From: Leptasterias polaris
Taxonomy: Eukaryota > Echinodermata > Asteroidea > Forcipulatida > Asteriidae
Length of the DNA stretch: 64,000 nucleotides
Direction of reading: 5' to 3'
Assembly: GCA_037783415.1 (NCBI GenBank)
Contig: JAZGTN010000007.1
Location: 3,989,501-4,053,500, forward strand
The notes under the pieces were generated by a model that saw nothing but the letters and a program-made list of their open reading frames with translations, searched no databases and was not told the origin of the DNA. Shown here piece by piece: positions 35,511 to 47,160 of the stretch. The position numbers were made by a program, and so were the translations under genes. Position 1 is the stretch's first letter. Each line of letters begins with the position of its first letter.

Positions 35511-36245
35511 AGGATGCTTTCAAAAAGAAAACATAGCCCGATTTTCCTACTAGGGCCTACTATCAGTAGCTGGAGTAACACATTGGACGGGTCATCATTA
35601 CGGTAAATCTCCATTTAAGAATTTCCGAAGTTTGGCAACAACAACTCAGAAAGTATACATCATGTTCACCCATGTTCACATTGAATTACTCGGGTCTTTA
35701 AAGGGACACGTTGCCTTGGATCGGACGAGTTGGTCTATAAAAAGCGTTTGTAACCGTTTGTTATAAAATGCATATGGTTAGAAAGATATTTTAAAAGTAG
35801 AATACAATGATCCACACAAGTATGCCTCGAAATTGCGTGGTTTTCCTTTTACTTTGCGAACTAACACGGTCGGCCATTTGGGAGTCCAAAATTTGACTTA
35901 CATGGATATAACTGGTGTGATCTGTCAGCTGAAAAGGGTGTTTCATTTGAGCCTCTTTCTTTACTAGGATGTATAGTTATTTCTTTCTTCCAGCTCTCCT
36001 GGAATCCCAACTAATCTAGACATATTTAGAATTAGGTAAAATCAAAGTATACAGGAAAACACAAACTACCATAATAATTATGTTTAGCTGGTAGGCCTAT
36101 GTAACGTACTGCCAACGGGTCCTTTTGTTTGCTCTGCAGCCAAACGCAGACAGAAAACAAACGAACTCAAATTCCGTTCAATTATTCATTTTCCAAGAAC
36201 GACAACTTGTTCAATGCTCACTCACTGAACTCAGCATTTGGTCTT
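35511..36245. other. Gene-free stretch with a probable dispersed repeat
   Basis: From 35697 the sequence reads TTTAAAGGGACACGTTGCC and continues for about 300 bp in a way I associate with a common dispersed repeat. Only one copy is in the window, so this cannot be shown here. Confidence 0.35.
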
Positions 36246-36608
36246 TCTAACACAATTAAAGGCCCTGTACACTATTGGTAAGATCGAAAAACACAAATGT
36301 TCACAGATTCACACATAACTTACATGATTTAAAGTAAGTAATGGTAGAAAGGGTTCCTTAAAATATTTCTGCCTAAAATGCTATCGTTTCTGAGAAATGA
36401 GTAAAACGATAGTTTTTATCACGCGTGATAATAAACTCGATGTTTGAAAAACAGAAAACACATAAGGTCTCTTTTTACTATTTTCTCGTGACCTCGATGA
36501 CCATTTGAGCTCAAACTTTCACAGGTTTGTTTTTTCATGCATATGTTGAATCACACCAAATGTGGACACTGATTTTGAGCTGTTACCAAAAGTATACAAT
36601 GCCTTTAA
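36246..36608. repeat. ATTAAAGGC-ended dispersed element, copy 1
   Basis: The left end is CAATTAAAGGCCCTGTACAC. The right end is GTATACAATGCCTTTAATAA, an imperfect inverse. Internal phrases (TTTCTGAGAAA, CTCGTGACC, TTTCACAGGT) align with the copies at 37720-38015 and 48911-49284. Confidence 0.6.
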
Positions 36609-36904
36609 TAATGCACAACACATCGCTAGAAAAGGGCGCCAAAACAACGCATCCTGTCTCGCACCTGGATAATCTCTTCTCTTTATACAATTTGTAATAT
36701 ATTGTAATACATCAACAAATGCGCGCGATAATGCGTCCAATCGCTGTACAGTTCTCACAAAGTTCAGGCCAGCTGCCTTAGGAACGTTGTCCTTCCATGA
36801 TCCGACGGGGGCACTCCAGCGCGCCCGGCGGGGCTTTCCTCCTATACACAGAGCATACAGTTTGTGTTCGTTACACCTATAGCAAATCCGATTCATTTAA
36901 AAGC

Positions 36905-37251
36905 AAAGTATAGGCCTACCCTTGGTTTTGGAACCGTTCGATTGTTTAAATCCTACATAAATGTGGTAGCGTTTTTGAGATACCGCCGAAAAACCGAAGA
37001 GAATTATATGGCCACGCAGGAAGAACAGTTCATATAGGAATACACAATCTGAGAAACATTTCTGACAGAAATGTTTCTTAGATTCAAACTTTGGGGCATA
37101 AAACCAGATATCTTTTTTAATAACCACATTACTTCGGAGTTAAATGATTCTCAAAATTCTTGATACTATCGAAAGCTGCTGTACTTCTAAAGTAAGTTTT
37201 TATTGCCATATATTTTAAGAGTGATTACCAAACGTATACATTCCCTTTAAT
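36905..37251 (-). repeat. ATTAAAGGC-ended element, copy 2 (inverted)
   Basis: On the minus strand it runs from ATTAAAGGGAATGTATACG through CAGCAGCTTTCGATAGTATC to AACAATCGAACGGTTCC. It faces the copy at 37720-38015; the outer ends (ACCGTTCGATTGTTT and AACAATCGAACGGTT) form an inverted pair about 1.1 kb apart. Confidence 0.65.
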
Positions 37252-37719
37252 GAGCGATCGATGGCACAGTGTCCTCTTCTTGCGCGCTTTGTGTGTTGGC
37301 TTGACGACTACGTTGGACACCCACGATGCACTGACAAACAGACACGCTCATTTGTCTATGATATTATGCTCCAGTGATTGTTTTCATTGTTATTATTATT
37401 GGTTTATTAAAAACATTCAAACATCGCAGCCAAAGGCTGAATTGAGTTTAAAATACAGAGATTTATAAAAATAGATATGTTAAAAATTACAGAAAAAACA
37501 TTAATAAATACAATTAGTTTTAATACAATTAAAAAGTAAAATGGTTTGTGCCAGTACTAAAATAATATAACAAATAATTGCAAGTTAAACTTTATAAGTT
37601 TAATAGGCCTTTTTAAAAAGGTAAATGTTAACATTCCATCTAGATAATGTTGACTGAATTAAGCCTGTTATTAACAGAAATTCACTTTAAAGCGGGAAGG
37701 TATGGCAATAAAAACGTAT
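37252..37719. other. Spacer between inverted dispersed elements
   Basis: AT-rich, with no gene recognised. Confidence 0.4.
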
Positions 37720-38015
37720 TAGTTAGAAGCCTACAGCAGCTTTTGACAGTATAAATAATTAGAAAAATATTTCACTGCGAAGAAATGTGGTTATGTAAAA
37801 CGATATCAGTTTTTATGACCCAAAATTTGATTCTGAGAAACGTATATAGGGGATTATTCTTCTTGCGTGAACATATTCGCTCCGGATTTTCGGCAATATC
37901 TGAAAAACGCGGGCAATTTTTGAAGTGAAATTTTCACAGGTTAGTTTTATTGTATATATTTAGATAGAATTAAAACAATCGAACGGTTCAAAAAACCAAA
38001 GGTATACCATGCCTT
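37720..38015 (+). repeat. ATTAAAGGC-ended element, copy 3
   Basis: It contains CAGCAGCTTTTGACAGTAT, TTCTGAGAAACG, TTCTTCTTGCGTGAACATAT and AACAATCGAACGGTTC and ends in ATGCCTTTAAC. All of these align with copy 2 in inverse and with the copy at 48911-49284. Confidence 0.65.
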
Positions 38016-38552
38016 TAACAACGTCCGGGGCCATTGAGCGAACCATCTTATCACATCATAAACATACGATCTATTTTATGTATTCCGAAAACGCCGTTAT
38101 CGTACATGTACGACCTTTTTTTATGTATTCAAAAGGTGTTATCAATCGTACATGGCGCCCCATAATATAACTGTCGTTATGAGAGGGCAAAATCAATCAA
38201 GAAAAGAGTGTATCCTTTGGGATCAAGGCAACGCAAATCAGCAAGATACATTTTACTTAATATCTCCATTTGATGATTTTTTTTTCCATTTGATTTTTAA
38301 GCCTATCTTTTTAATATATGTAGGGCCTATAATTATATACCTTTTGGTAGACATTTTTATCAATAAACCATTTCAATTCAAAAAAGACAGAAATAAACTG
38401 GGGAAGAAAAACAATGTTATTATACAAAAGGAAGTGTACACTGAAAAAGAAACAGATTGTTAGTGAAACACAAGGTTTATACAATGAACCTGTGCAAAAG
38501 GAACTATCATGGTAAAAATGCAAAAATTAGTTAACTTCAATATTCCTTATCA
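38016..38552. other. Gene-free stretch
   Basis: A 103-codon frame (38152-38463) has a hydrophobic centre but no family resemblance or supporting context. I do not annotate it as a gene. Confidence 0.4.
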
Positions 38553-38699
38553 CTTCATTTCTGACACGACTATACAGAGCATTGAGGCACTAGGTCATCA
38601 CAGAGAGACTATTCGTCTGAGTGGTGAGAAACTGTGGATGAGGCGCCTCCAAACCATGTAATCCCATGGTTTGAATATCCAAGAAGGAAATCACTAATA
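38553..38699 (+). pseudogene. Penelope-like element fragment, end of GIY-YIG region
   Basis: It matches 41690-41835 closely (CATTTCTGACA, CATTGAGGCACTAGGT, GTCTGAG, GGCGCCTC, CATGGTTTGAATATCCAAG), that is, the last 45 codons of the GIY-YIG frame, here broken by a stop. It continues after the insertion at 38700-39403 with the element's 3' region. Confidence 0.75.
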
Positions 38700-39403
38700 G
38701 ACTGTGCAAGTCTCGCGCGCATTCGAACTTCCAGGACCATGTGGTCCCAACCATATGGAGTTTTACGTGAGCGAGATTTTGTTTCGTCAATTATTTTAGT
38801 TTAACGTAGTTTTAGACCTAGAAAATTATACATGTTGTTGGGAATGTAATACTAAGTAATAACAAAATATGAAAGTAAAACCAATTCAACAATATAGCCT
38901 AACGAAGAAAACCCTAGAATTAAACTTGACCTCAGCTTCCGGTTATTGCTAAAAATTGAGAATTGTGTGCTCACCTCCGATCATAAAACTTATGTAAAAG
39001 TTTGTTTTGGATGCGCGATTATAATCGCCAGATGCTGTAATTGCAAAGCGAACCCTTTTCATTGCAGTCTATGGTGTTGAGGCGTCGGCATTCCTCTTTA
39101 AACTGCGATACGGGTCAATTTAAAACCCGTTTGACCTTCACGAATCTGCGTAAGGGGTTTCTAAAAAGTTAACATCAAAAAAGCATCCTTGTCCCAGAGT
39201 TTTAATTTGTTTTTAATAATAATTAACACACTTTGGCGTATTTTTTTAAAAGCAAAAACAAATTTCATAAAATTGTAATGATTTATTTTTGTTGTTCAGA
39301 TTTTGTCATGAGATATAATTTAACAAAGATTTGATTTCAGAAATAAAAATATTCTTTGTTTGACGTGTTTTCTCGTTCGGATACGCGCGAGACTTGCACA
39401 GTC
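38700..39403. mobile_element. 704-bp TA-flanked DNA element nested in the Penelope-like fragment
   Basis: Perfect 20-bp ends GACTGTGCAAGTCTCGCGCG and the exact inverse, with TA on both sides (38698-38699, 39404-39405). TA duplication suggests a Tc1/mariner-type non-autonomous element. No transposase frame lies inside. Confidence 0.78.
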
Positions 39404-39405
39404 TA

Positions 39406-40517
39406 TTACCTTTTGTCTTTGCCGTTTCCTTTCTCCCACATTCTCCTTCTTAGTCTGCCTTATTCACTAATTTATACCCTTTTTCCCCCTCTTCCCACCT
39501 TTGATTTTGTCCTTTGTGTTTCAAACTTATTGTGGTCAAACCATCCCCTTCCCTCCAACCCCCTCCTCCTTTTTGTTTTTCTATTCATTGTTGACCCTCG
39601 TTGCTTTTTCTGTGTGCTTTCTGCCTCTCTCTTACATACCTGTTTATGTGTGTTGTGATCGGGAGAGACTCTGCTGGGTCGAAACGTCAGACCACTAACT
39701 ATTTAGTTGCATTTATACCCAAGTTCCTTTTGGTTTGTGTAAGCATTTTGCAACAGCAATTTTTTTTTTTTTTTTTTTCATTTATATCTTCTGTGTTGCA
39801 GTATCACTTGGGTAACCTCTTTACCTACATTGTTCTTTGTTACATTGTGTCTTGTTTTCTACAGGTTGTTATTAATTGTTGCGGGTACTTTTGCTTTTTA
39901 CTGTTAGCTCTCCTGTTTTTTCATCATTTGATCAATACATGTTCTTTTTCCCCTTTCTAAGTTTGTCTTCCCCCAAAAAACAAAAAATCTCAATAGTTTC
40001 TCCCCATCTACGGATTTGATGTCTGACATTGTGTTTCTAACATAGCCTTCCTTTTATTTCAGTTGCCTTTTTGTATAATAACCTGGGTTTTTTCTCCTAG
40101 TTCATTTTTTACAATGTTAACTTACTAAATTTATTGTTTTTCTCTGCAGGTTTTCTTTCTTGTTCGTTCTCCTCTTTGACAAGTTGCTCTATCATTTGCT
40201 TTTTGTTTTCAGCGCTCTTGTTTGGTTTTTTGTGGGGTTTTTTCCCCTGTTCGCTTTCTCAATGTTTATTATGTCCCTTTTTCCTTCGTACTTCTTCTCC
40301 TGCTGTGTAATGTAACATACACTTTGCCTCCCTCTGCACAGGTTTATTGTACAACCTTGTGTTTTGAACAATCTGCTTCTTTTTAAGTGTAGTTTCCTTT
40401 AATGTAATAACCTTGGTCCCCCCCCCCCCTCCCCCGTTTATTTCGGTCTTTGTTAACTTAGTAATTTTTATAGTTTTAATCTACAGTTTTATGCCATTTT
40501 TGTTTTTCTCTCTGACC
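39406..40517 (+). mobile_element. Penelope-like 3' region and lead-in to a second copy
   Basis: Pyrimidine-rich sequence. 39406-39700 resembles 41832-42180 (GTCTGCCTTATTCACTAATT, TCCTTTGTGTTTC, TTGTGGTCAAACCA, GGGTCGAAACGTCAGACCA). The repeat of this region on both sides of the coding part looks like the terminal repeats that Penelope-like elements often carry. No protein is encoded. Confidence 0.55.
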
Positions 40518-41210
40518 ATGTCTACCCACAAATTCGTTCGCTTGTTTTATGAACTTGGGAAACTTAAACAGAGAGCACTACGTTATTCGTACCATCGAGA
40601 CAACTACAGGTTCTACACACAAACCCGTTTTATTCCCTCAGCCCTTAGGTCTCTGTCTATACTTTGCAGACAGTGGAACAACACACGCCATAATACGTCG
40701 CTTGGCCTCATTTTGATTTTCACAATTAAACACTGTAGCCTTTGTCTCAACAGTTTCAGCCAAGTACCCTGTCTTGAAACAGAACTTAGATACATCTTCC
40801 CACATGCCCGTTTTGAGCAATTCACCAGTGGTATCGTTGCTGGTTTATCTAAGCTTGAATCTGCTCTGATTTCTAAGAGAAATGGCAAGATTGTTAGTCT
40901 TGTCTCGAAACAGCAACAGTACAGACAGAGACGATTCAAGCCCAATATACACCCTGAGGCTGAAATGTCAGTCCCTCAATCCACAGTCTATAATCTAGTC
41001 TCATCATCTACCCTTTCAGATGGAGAACACAGCCTGCTTTTCAAGGGACTCAACTTCTGCCCCAATCTGTCTAAAGTCAATCAGGTTGACCTCAGTCAGG
41101 ACCTAAATGAATACTACCGCAGGATTCGCCTTCACGGATTCTTCCTCTCGACTCTACTGATTCTGACGTTATCCACTACTCACAAGAACTTAAGAATCAC
41201 CTCGTTTTAG
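40518..41210 (+). pseudogene. Penelope-like element, N-terminal frame
   Basis: From ATG 40518 the frame encodes a basic protein of about 230 residues. It includes SDGEHSLLFKGLNFCP, the conserved KGLNF-type motif found just before the reverse transcriptase of Penelope-like elements. The frame ends at 41210, where the reverse transcriptase should begin. It is part of a deleted copy. Confidence 0.75.
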
Positions 41211-41390
41211 CAGTCAATCGAGCGATCCAGAAAGTCAAGGCTCGTTCTTGGGAGTCGGTACTTTCCAAAGGACCAAAGCAACAACAGAGTTCTATAAGGG
41301 GAATTCTCCTTTTGTTGTTACTTTTCACCCCTCCCTTCCTCCCATTCGTAAAATAACCAGTCCAAACCATAATGATAATGTTAATCCCCT
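41211..41390 (+). pseudogene. Deletion scar where the reverse transcriptase is missing
   Basis: Broken frames link the N-terminal frame to the post-RT segment, which reads SPFVVTFHPSLPPIRKIT in another frame from about 41300. Only about 100 nt lie between them, so more than a kilobase of RT coding sequence is absent. Confidence 0.7.
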
Positions 41391-41831
41391 TTGCCACAGG
41401 GTACTTTTAGGTGTTCCAACACTTCCAAATGCATCGTTTGTAGACAACACATCAAGGAATCGGACTCCTTTACCAGCCATACTGGTGGTACCACCCATAA
41501 GACAAGGGGTCATGTCACCTGCACCACCACTAATCTCATCTATCTAATATCTTGCAAAGTTTGTGGTGTTCAATATATAGGTGAAACAAGCACTACACTG
41601 AAGAAACGTTTCTACGGCCACAGATCCACAGTCAACACCCAAAAGCTGGATACATCTGTAGGACATCACTTCAATCTTCCTAATCACTCCATTTCTGACA
41701 TGATTTTACAGGGCATTGAGGCACTAGGTAACCACAGAAAGACTGTTCGTCTGAGGAAGGAGAAACTGTGGATAAGGCGCCTCAAAACCATTCAACCCCA
41801 TGGTTTGAACATCCAAGAAGGAATAGACTAA
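41391..41831 (+). pseudogene. Penelope-like element, GIY-YIG endonuclease frame
   Basis: The open frame of 146 codons contains a Cys cluster CSNTSKCIVC and then a GIY-YIG core: LIYLISCKVCGVQYIGET, followed by LKKRFYGHRS. GIY-YIG nucleases nick target DNA for Penelope-like elements. The domain appears intact in sequence, although the copy lacks RT and so cannot move alone. Confidence 0.85.
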
Positions 41832-42180
41832 TAACTTATATAATATTATATTTCCCACATAACATCCTCTTTCTCAGTCTGTCTTATTCACTAATTAATT
41901 GCTTTTTCTCACTCTTCCAACCTTCAATAGTGTCCTTTGTGTTTCCAACTTCTTGTGGTCAAACCAGCCTCTTCCCTCCAACCCGGTTCCCCCCTTTTTT
42001 TTCTCTCCTTTTTCTTTGTTTAGCACTAGTTTTTTATGTGTGCTTCCTGCCTCTCTTTCTCTCTCTCTCTATTCATGTATTCCACTTAACTGTTACACTT
42101 GTGCACCTGTTTGTGTGTGTTGTGGTGTCATGTATAGCTTTCGGGAAAGACTGTGCTAGGGTCGAAACGTCAGACCATTA
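41832..42180 (+). mobile_element. Penelope-like 3' end, GTCGAAACGTCAGACCA motif
   Basis: It is related to 39406-39710. It ends with CTAGGGTCGAAACGTCAGAC at about 42156-42175. The GAAACGTC word is the 3' core half of hammerhead ribozymes reported in these elements, but the 5' half (CTGANGA) is not clear here. Confidence 0.55.
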
Positions 42181-42929
42181 AACAAAATTATCACACAAAA
42201 AAGGTAACACTTTGTACTTAGATTTTGGACTTAGTTATTTTTTTCAACACCATGGCTATCCTTTACGCTCGCAAGGTGAATTTGCTGCACGTTAAAATGG
42301 GCCCTGTGTTGTGCTGCCTCGTTATCATTGCATTTAATAGCTACACCGTTGTTCTGGCTTTGTCTGTTTCCTACATTCACAATCATTTCGTATTGCCTCA
42401 TTCACAATCATGCCACAGTGCGCAAGAGTCTCAGTAGCCACAGTAGAAATGTAGCCACAAAACAAGAAACAACGGGGTTTTTTTGTTGGTTTTTTTCGAT
42501 TATCACTGCACCTAGGATATCTTTACCGAGTTTAATTAAGAATGTCTACCGTCTCTGTCCTTTCTCTGTGGTCAAACTATAACGGTTAGCCCCTACCAGG
42601 CCGATGGGGTAGGATCAACGGCGCACCCAAGGGGGGGGGGGGGGGGGGGGGGGGGGCTTGGGGGGGGGGGGCTTGGGGGAGGGGAGGAAGGTGAAGGAAA
42701 AAAGAGCCGAGGGAGAAAAGGCGCAAATGTGTGTGTAGCTTTTGGTTTTTATTTCCGGTGGCAGTATTTTCTTGTCTTCTTTTGCCATTCGCATTTTTTT
42801 CCCTGCCAAATTACTCTTTTACGGGAGATTCGATAACGCGAGGTGCGAGGTGAAAGATTTTGAACGCCATTTTATGACAACTCCCTTGTAATTGTTTAAA
42901 CTTGCAACAATAACATATTAAGCATTTGA
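42181..42929. other. Gene-free stretch with long G tracts
   Basis: No gene recognised. G runs at about 42631-42655 and 42661-42670 could form quadruplex-type structure, and may also be poorly assembled. Confidence 0.5.
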
Positions 42930-43600
42930 AATCAACGGGCTAATTTGTCCAGGATAAAATATATCTCACGTCGTTCCGGCATTCAATGGTTTTTCCCCCT
43001 TATGGATTGCCTGTAGTACTACACTTGAATTTGAGAAACGCCGGATAGTAATGTTTTTTTACCCGCGATGTTTTTAATGAATATGCATGAAACCAGATAC
43101 CGACCAGATCCAAAATGAATAATTATCATCACGCGTTGCTTGTTTTCCACATTTTTCATTTTAGTCGGCTATATTCAGGGATTAAACACGTCTGCAATCC
43201 TACCCTTTCCAGATTACACATCACATTTATGCTCTGGTTAAACTTATAATTTCATTTTTTAACATATTAATCTGATATAAATTATTATTATGTGACACCA
43301 CTTTCGCAAAACAAAGGTTTATCTGTAGGATCTGGGTTTGCCGCCCACTTATTCATGGAATTTGCCGCCCAGTGATGAAAAGTAGGTAGGATTTTTTAAA
43401 AATAAACTTAAAAGGTTTATATGGTCAGAAGTGCTTAAAAGTAGGTTATTTTCCAATTTTATGCATAAAGAGGCTTGATTTTTCACCCCTAAAACGCCAA
43501 AAGCTCAGAGCTCCAGAGCTCCCTGGACCCCCACCGGGGCTTCGCCCCTGGACCCCACCAGGGGCCGTAAGGCCGGCCCCTGGACCCCACCCAATACATT
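42930..43600. repeat. Dispersed repeat, copy 2 (inverse of 30990-31340)
   Basis: It carries, in reverse order, the pieces listed for copy 1: AATGAATATGCATGAAACCA, GAGGCTTGATTTTTCACCCC, CCAGGGGCC. C tracts follow at about 43606-43622 and 43696-43722. Confidence 0.6.
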
Positions 43601-43769
43601 GGTTTGAGCCCCCCCCCCCCCCAAAAAAATAAAATAAATAATAGAACCGCACACATAATCATGGGTGCGCCGTTGGGTAGGATATTCTGTGACCCCCGCC
43701 CTCCCCCCCCCCCCCCCCCCCCCGGATGTGCTCTGACAGGTTTCGTGCTTTTGGAAATCCCCGTGTGAG

Positions 43770-44210
43770 AAACAGGTGGGGAAAATAGTTCCGTTCAGCT
43801 CCCTCGCATTTTATTATAAACAACAAAAGTAGTGCACGAGATAATTTGTACAGCAACGACGCACGACTCGGGTCTATACGTGCAAGCTGCGGAAGGTTAT
43901 TCGATATCATGTTCGGTATCGCGGCTTATTATCAGAATGAGATTGCAAGGTAGACGACGATGTCATTTCACAATTAGAATTGTTACAGCAGCATTGCTGA
44001 TATTAATGGGTTCTTGTAATTTTGCTTGTGTTTTCAATATTATTTTAGTCCATCCGGGCCTACTTCAATTTCGAAGTATCTGCACTGCACCAGATGTGCT
44101 TCACTGGTAGGATAACTCTACAGTTCTAGAATTTGGATCGTTGAACGGAGCCAGACGGGTGTTACTTCCTGCAAATAATCGAGTAAGTATACATGTAGTC
44201 GTACACGAGC
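43770..44210 (+). repeat. Segment C3, mirror match of C1
   Basis: It shares AACAGGTGGGGAAA, TAGTTCCGTTCAGCTCCCTC, GCACGACTCGGGT, GTAGACGACGATGTCATTTC, TTGTTACAGCAGCATTGCTG and CAAATAATCGAGTAAGTATA with C1 in the opposite orientation. C1 and C3 are closer to each other than either is to C2, as expected if both belong to the inverted duplication. The sequence resumes after the MITE at 44211-44547 with CTGTTCTAAATTATAGGTTT. Confidence 0.62.
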
Positions 44211-44547
44211 TATAGACGATGTGACCTGTGACATCACATGTTTACAAAAGAGCCACAGAGCCTGGACTTCCTGCAGGCACATTTGTACACAGCTCAATGG
44301 AAGAAAACAACAAATCTTATGTTTTATGGAGATTGCACTGTCTGATTTTTCTCAACTTTTGATATGAAGAAAGGGGGGACATCACAAAAGCTGTACAGCT
44401 GTTGCTTTTGTAAATTTGGAATTTATGTGAAAATTATGACACAAAATGTAAATTTTCCCATATAGCCTGTGTAGTATCTTGCCCTGCAGGAAACGCTTAA
44501 GAATGTGCAAGGTCACCACTCTGTAAACAAAGGTAACATGGTCTATA
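44211..44547. mobile_element. MITE, TATAGAC-ATGTGACC family, copy 1
   Basis: The left end is TATAGACGATGTGACCTGTG, the right end inverted AACATGGTCTATA. It is inserted within segment C3: C2 continues uninterrupted where C3 is split. A second copy at 45794-46113 is similar throughout. Confidence 0.75.
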
Positions 44548-45793
44548 CATACGCTGTTCTAAATTATAGGTTTTACCGGTCATTTTAGGCAAAGACTGAG
44601 GGCAGTCTATTTGACTTTCATGCGTTCGTTTTATGAAAGCAATTGTTTCACGTTTCAGTTGAAACCATCATCCAGTTTTAGTTTGAGGCATGCCAATTTA
44701 TAACATTGTAAATCCTTATAGTTATCGGGTGGGACTATTTCTAGCAAACAACACGGAGCGGAACCAGCACTTGCCCAGTTCCGTGTTGCCAGCGTGCATC
44801 AATGAACAAACTCCAACAAACGGTAGGCCCCCTATCCAGGCTTGCACACTACTAGAGGCTTGTGTGACAGGTGAAAAATGTATGGTCTTGTTTTATCTGC
44901 TTATGTGGCGTAATTCTCTATTACTTAACAAATAGGTATATTTACTCTATCATAGACATATTGCTCTATGATCATATTTACTTTTCTTTTTCATCCATGC
45001 CATTACATTTCAAATTACAGTTTATTGGATCTGTGGGAAAGTTCTACAGCCAATCTGATCTTTTATGCACCCCAGAGACTCTCGGGGTCATTGTTTATTG
45101 GAACTTGAGAAACCACCAGTAGCACTAGACTAATTTGCATATTCCTTTGTATTTATAGTTGTTTCATGTTTATTCATTAGTAGTCATAGCCCAGGAATGC
45201 AGTACTTGATTCCTGTGGGTCTTTTTCATAATCTTAATTCAGTCGGTTGTATATAAGACTATGAGATCATTCTGTGAGGAGTAAAGTTTTAAAGATATCG
45301 TTTTGTACAGCGCTAGCTGCGCGCGGTTTCCACTGTGGGAAAAATGGAAATTAAACATTACATAATAATACTGTTTTCTGAACCGCGCGCATGTGCATGT
45401 ATATCATGCATTTTGGTGTTAAGGAACAACAAGCTAGCATTATTCACAATTTCCGTCATCGAATATAAGTGCCATAATAATACCAGGCCAGGAATTACAC
45501 AAAATTTAGGGCACGGACATTTGGGCCTTGGCGAATGCCAAATTTTGAAGGGCACGAAGGCTAGTAGACAGGGCACCAAGAACAAACATGTTTGTAAACA
45601 AAGAAAATGCACAAAGGCCATTAATTTATGTGATGTAAAACAAAATCAAACCATACACACATACAGTACATGTACCTTGACACTGCTGTGCCTATGTCGT
45701 GATGGGCTGATCGAGAGTCAGTTCACTGAAATATACATTATTATAACAAAAACTGTCATAAGAAGTCATACTAGACCATGTATATAGATATTC
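44548..45793. other. Gene-free stretch
   Basis: It starts with the remainder of segment C3 (to about 44590). No gene recognised. The phrase GGCCCCCTATCCAGGCTTGC (44827-44846) matches 31783-31817 in inverse. Confidence 0.4.
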
Positions 45794-46113
45794 TATAGAC
45801 CATGTGACCTGTGACATCACATGTTTACAAAAGAGCCACAGAGCCTGGACTTCCTGCAGTTTGTGCATAGCTTAATGGAAGAATACAATTAAATATTTTA
45901 TGGAGATTGCACTGTCTGTTTTTTCTCAACTTTTGATATGAAAAAGGGGGGACATCTCAAAAGCTGAACAGCTGTTTCTTTTGTAACTCTTGAATTAGTG
46001 TGAAAATTATCATGGTGACACAAAATTAAAAATTTCCCATAGGCCAGTGTAGTATCTTGCCAGTCGGGAATGTACAAGGTCACTGTTTCTGTAAACAAAG
46101 GTAACATGGTCTA
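45794..46113. mobile_element. MITE, TATAGAC-ATGTGACC family, copy 2
   Basis: It aligns along its length with 44211-44547, including ACATCACATGTTTACAAAAG, CCTGGACTTCCTGCAG and GAGATTGCACTGTCTG. Both ends carry CATGGTCTA or its inverse. Confidence 0.78.
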
Positions 46114-46744
46114 GAGCTCTAGACAATCGCTTTCAGCAGCTGATTTTGGGCCGCACTCTCATTATTTAATTTTAATTTTAATTCTTTGGACAATACAATT
46201 ATGAGCAGAAGCCGTCCAGGGAAAGGCAAAAGTCAAAAAACTGTCATCAAAAAAGATGTGCCCTTCCAGACCCGGGTCATTTATAAGAATAAATATGTAT
46301 GTTATAAATGCACAAAAACTTAAAATTGCAGTAAAAAGTTGAAAGTAAACAAAAGATGGCAAACAAAAGAAGTATTACAAATAATGCAAATATACAAAAG
46401 CCACCCTAACTAATTATATGAAAATCTTTGCCGTGAAAATACAATGAAATGGCATTTGTACGTCAATTTGCCGCTAAAAATAATTTTCATGGCGTTTTCA
46501 CGGTGATATGATACTTTGAAAATGCCGTGTAAAAAGTCGCCATGAAATCGCCATGAAAACACAGTGAACTCCGCGAGGCCAGCTCATTAACTTTTCTATT
46601 CAAGTTAATCCTTTGCTCCATTGTTGACCCTTTCGTATCCACTGTAATCCCACATGAATGTCAAGTGCATTAATATTGAAAGCAAAGAGAGCAAGCATAC
46701 ACTTATAATACATGTAGTTGTACGCTCACTGCAGACTGTAGTAT
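46114..46744. other. Gene-free stretch
   Basis: AT-rich, with several variants of GCCATGAAA and CGTGAAAA. No gene or defined repeat recognised. Confidence 0.35.
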
Positions 46745-47160
46745 AGATAGTTCCCAGTAGACGCCATCTTTACGGGCAAATCGCATTTTGGCTTGCAGGC
46801 GCGTCAAGCGCTCTAATTATTAACGCAGCCGCGTTGTTCACTAACCAATCATGCAATGAGTTTGGTGAAATGTGCGCGTGCTGCACGCCGTTCTCACGCG
46901 TAACGCATGAATGTGTGTTCCAAATTGCCCGTAAAGATGGCCGACTTACGTCATATTGCAACCTATAGGTTGCAATATGACGTATATCGGCCATCTTTAC
47001 GGGCAATTTCGGCGTGCAGCACGCGCACATTTCACAAAACTCCTTGCGTGATTGGTTAGTAAACGACGCGGCTGCATTAATAATTTGAGCGCTTGACGCG
47101 CCTGCAAGCCAAAATGCGATTTGCCCGTAAAGATGGCGTCTGGGACTGGGAACTATCTAT
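46745..47160. mobile_element. Fold-back element, about 200-bp inverted arms
   Basis: The two arms are inverse copies of one unit. Each runs from ATAGATAGTTCCCAG and ACGCCATCTTTACGGG at the outer edge to ACGTCATATTGCAACC at the centre (46961-46970, ACCTATAGGT). The right arm lacks about 30 bp. There is no central spacer. The unit occurs singly at 52681-52980 and decayed at 34586-34790. Confidence 0.88.

Noticed and set aside
36519..36896. 125-codon minus-strand frame
   Set aside because: Its end lies inside a dispersed repeat (36246-36608), it resembles no family I know, and it has no splice context.
30990..43600. Using the 30990-31340 and 42930-43600 repeats as part of the inverted duplication
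   Set aside because: Their order relative to segments C1 and C3 is not mirrored, so they are better explained as independent dispersed copies.
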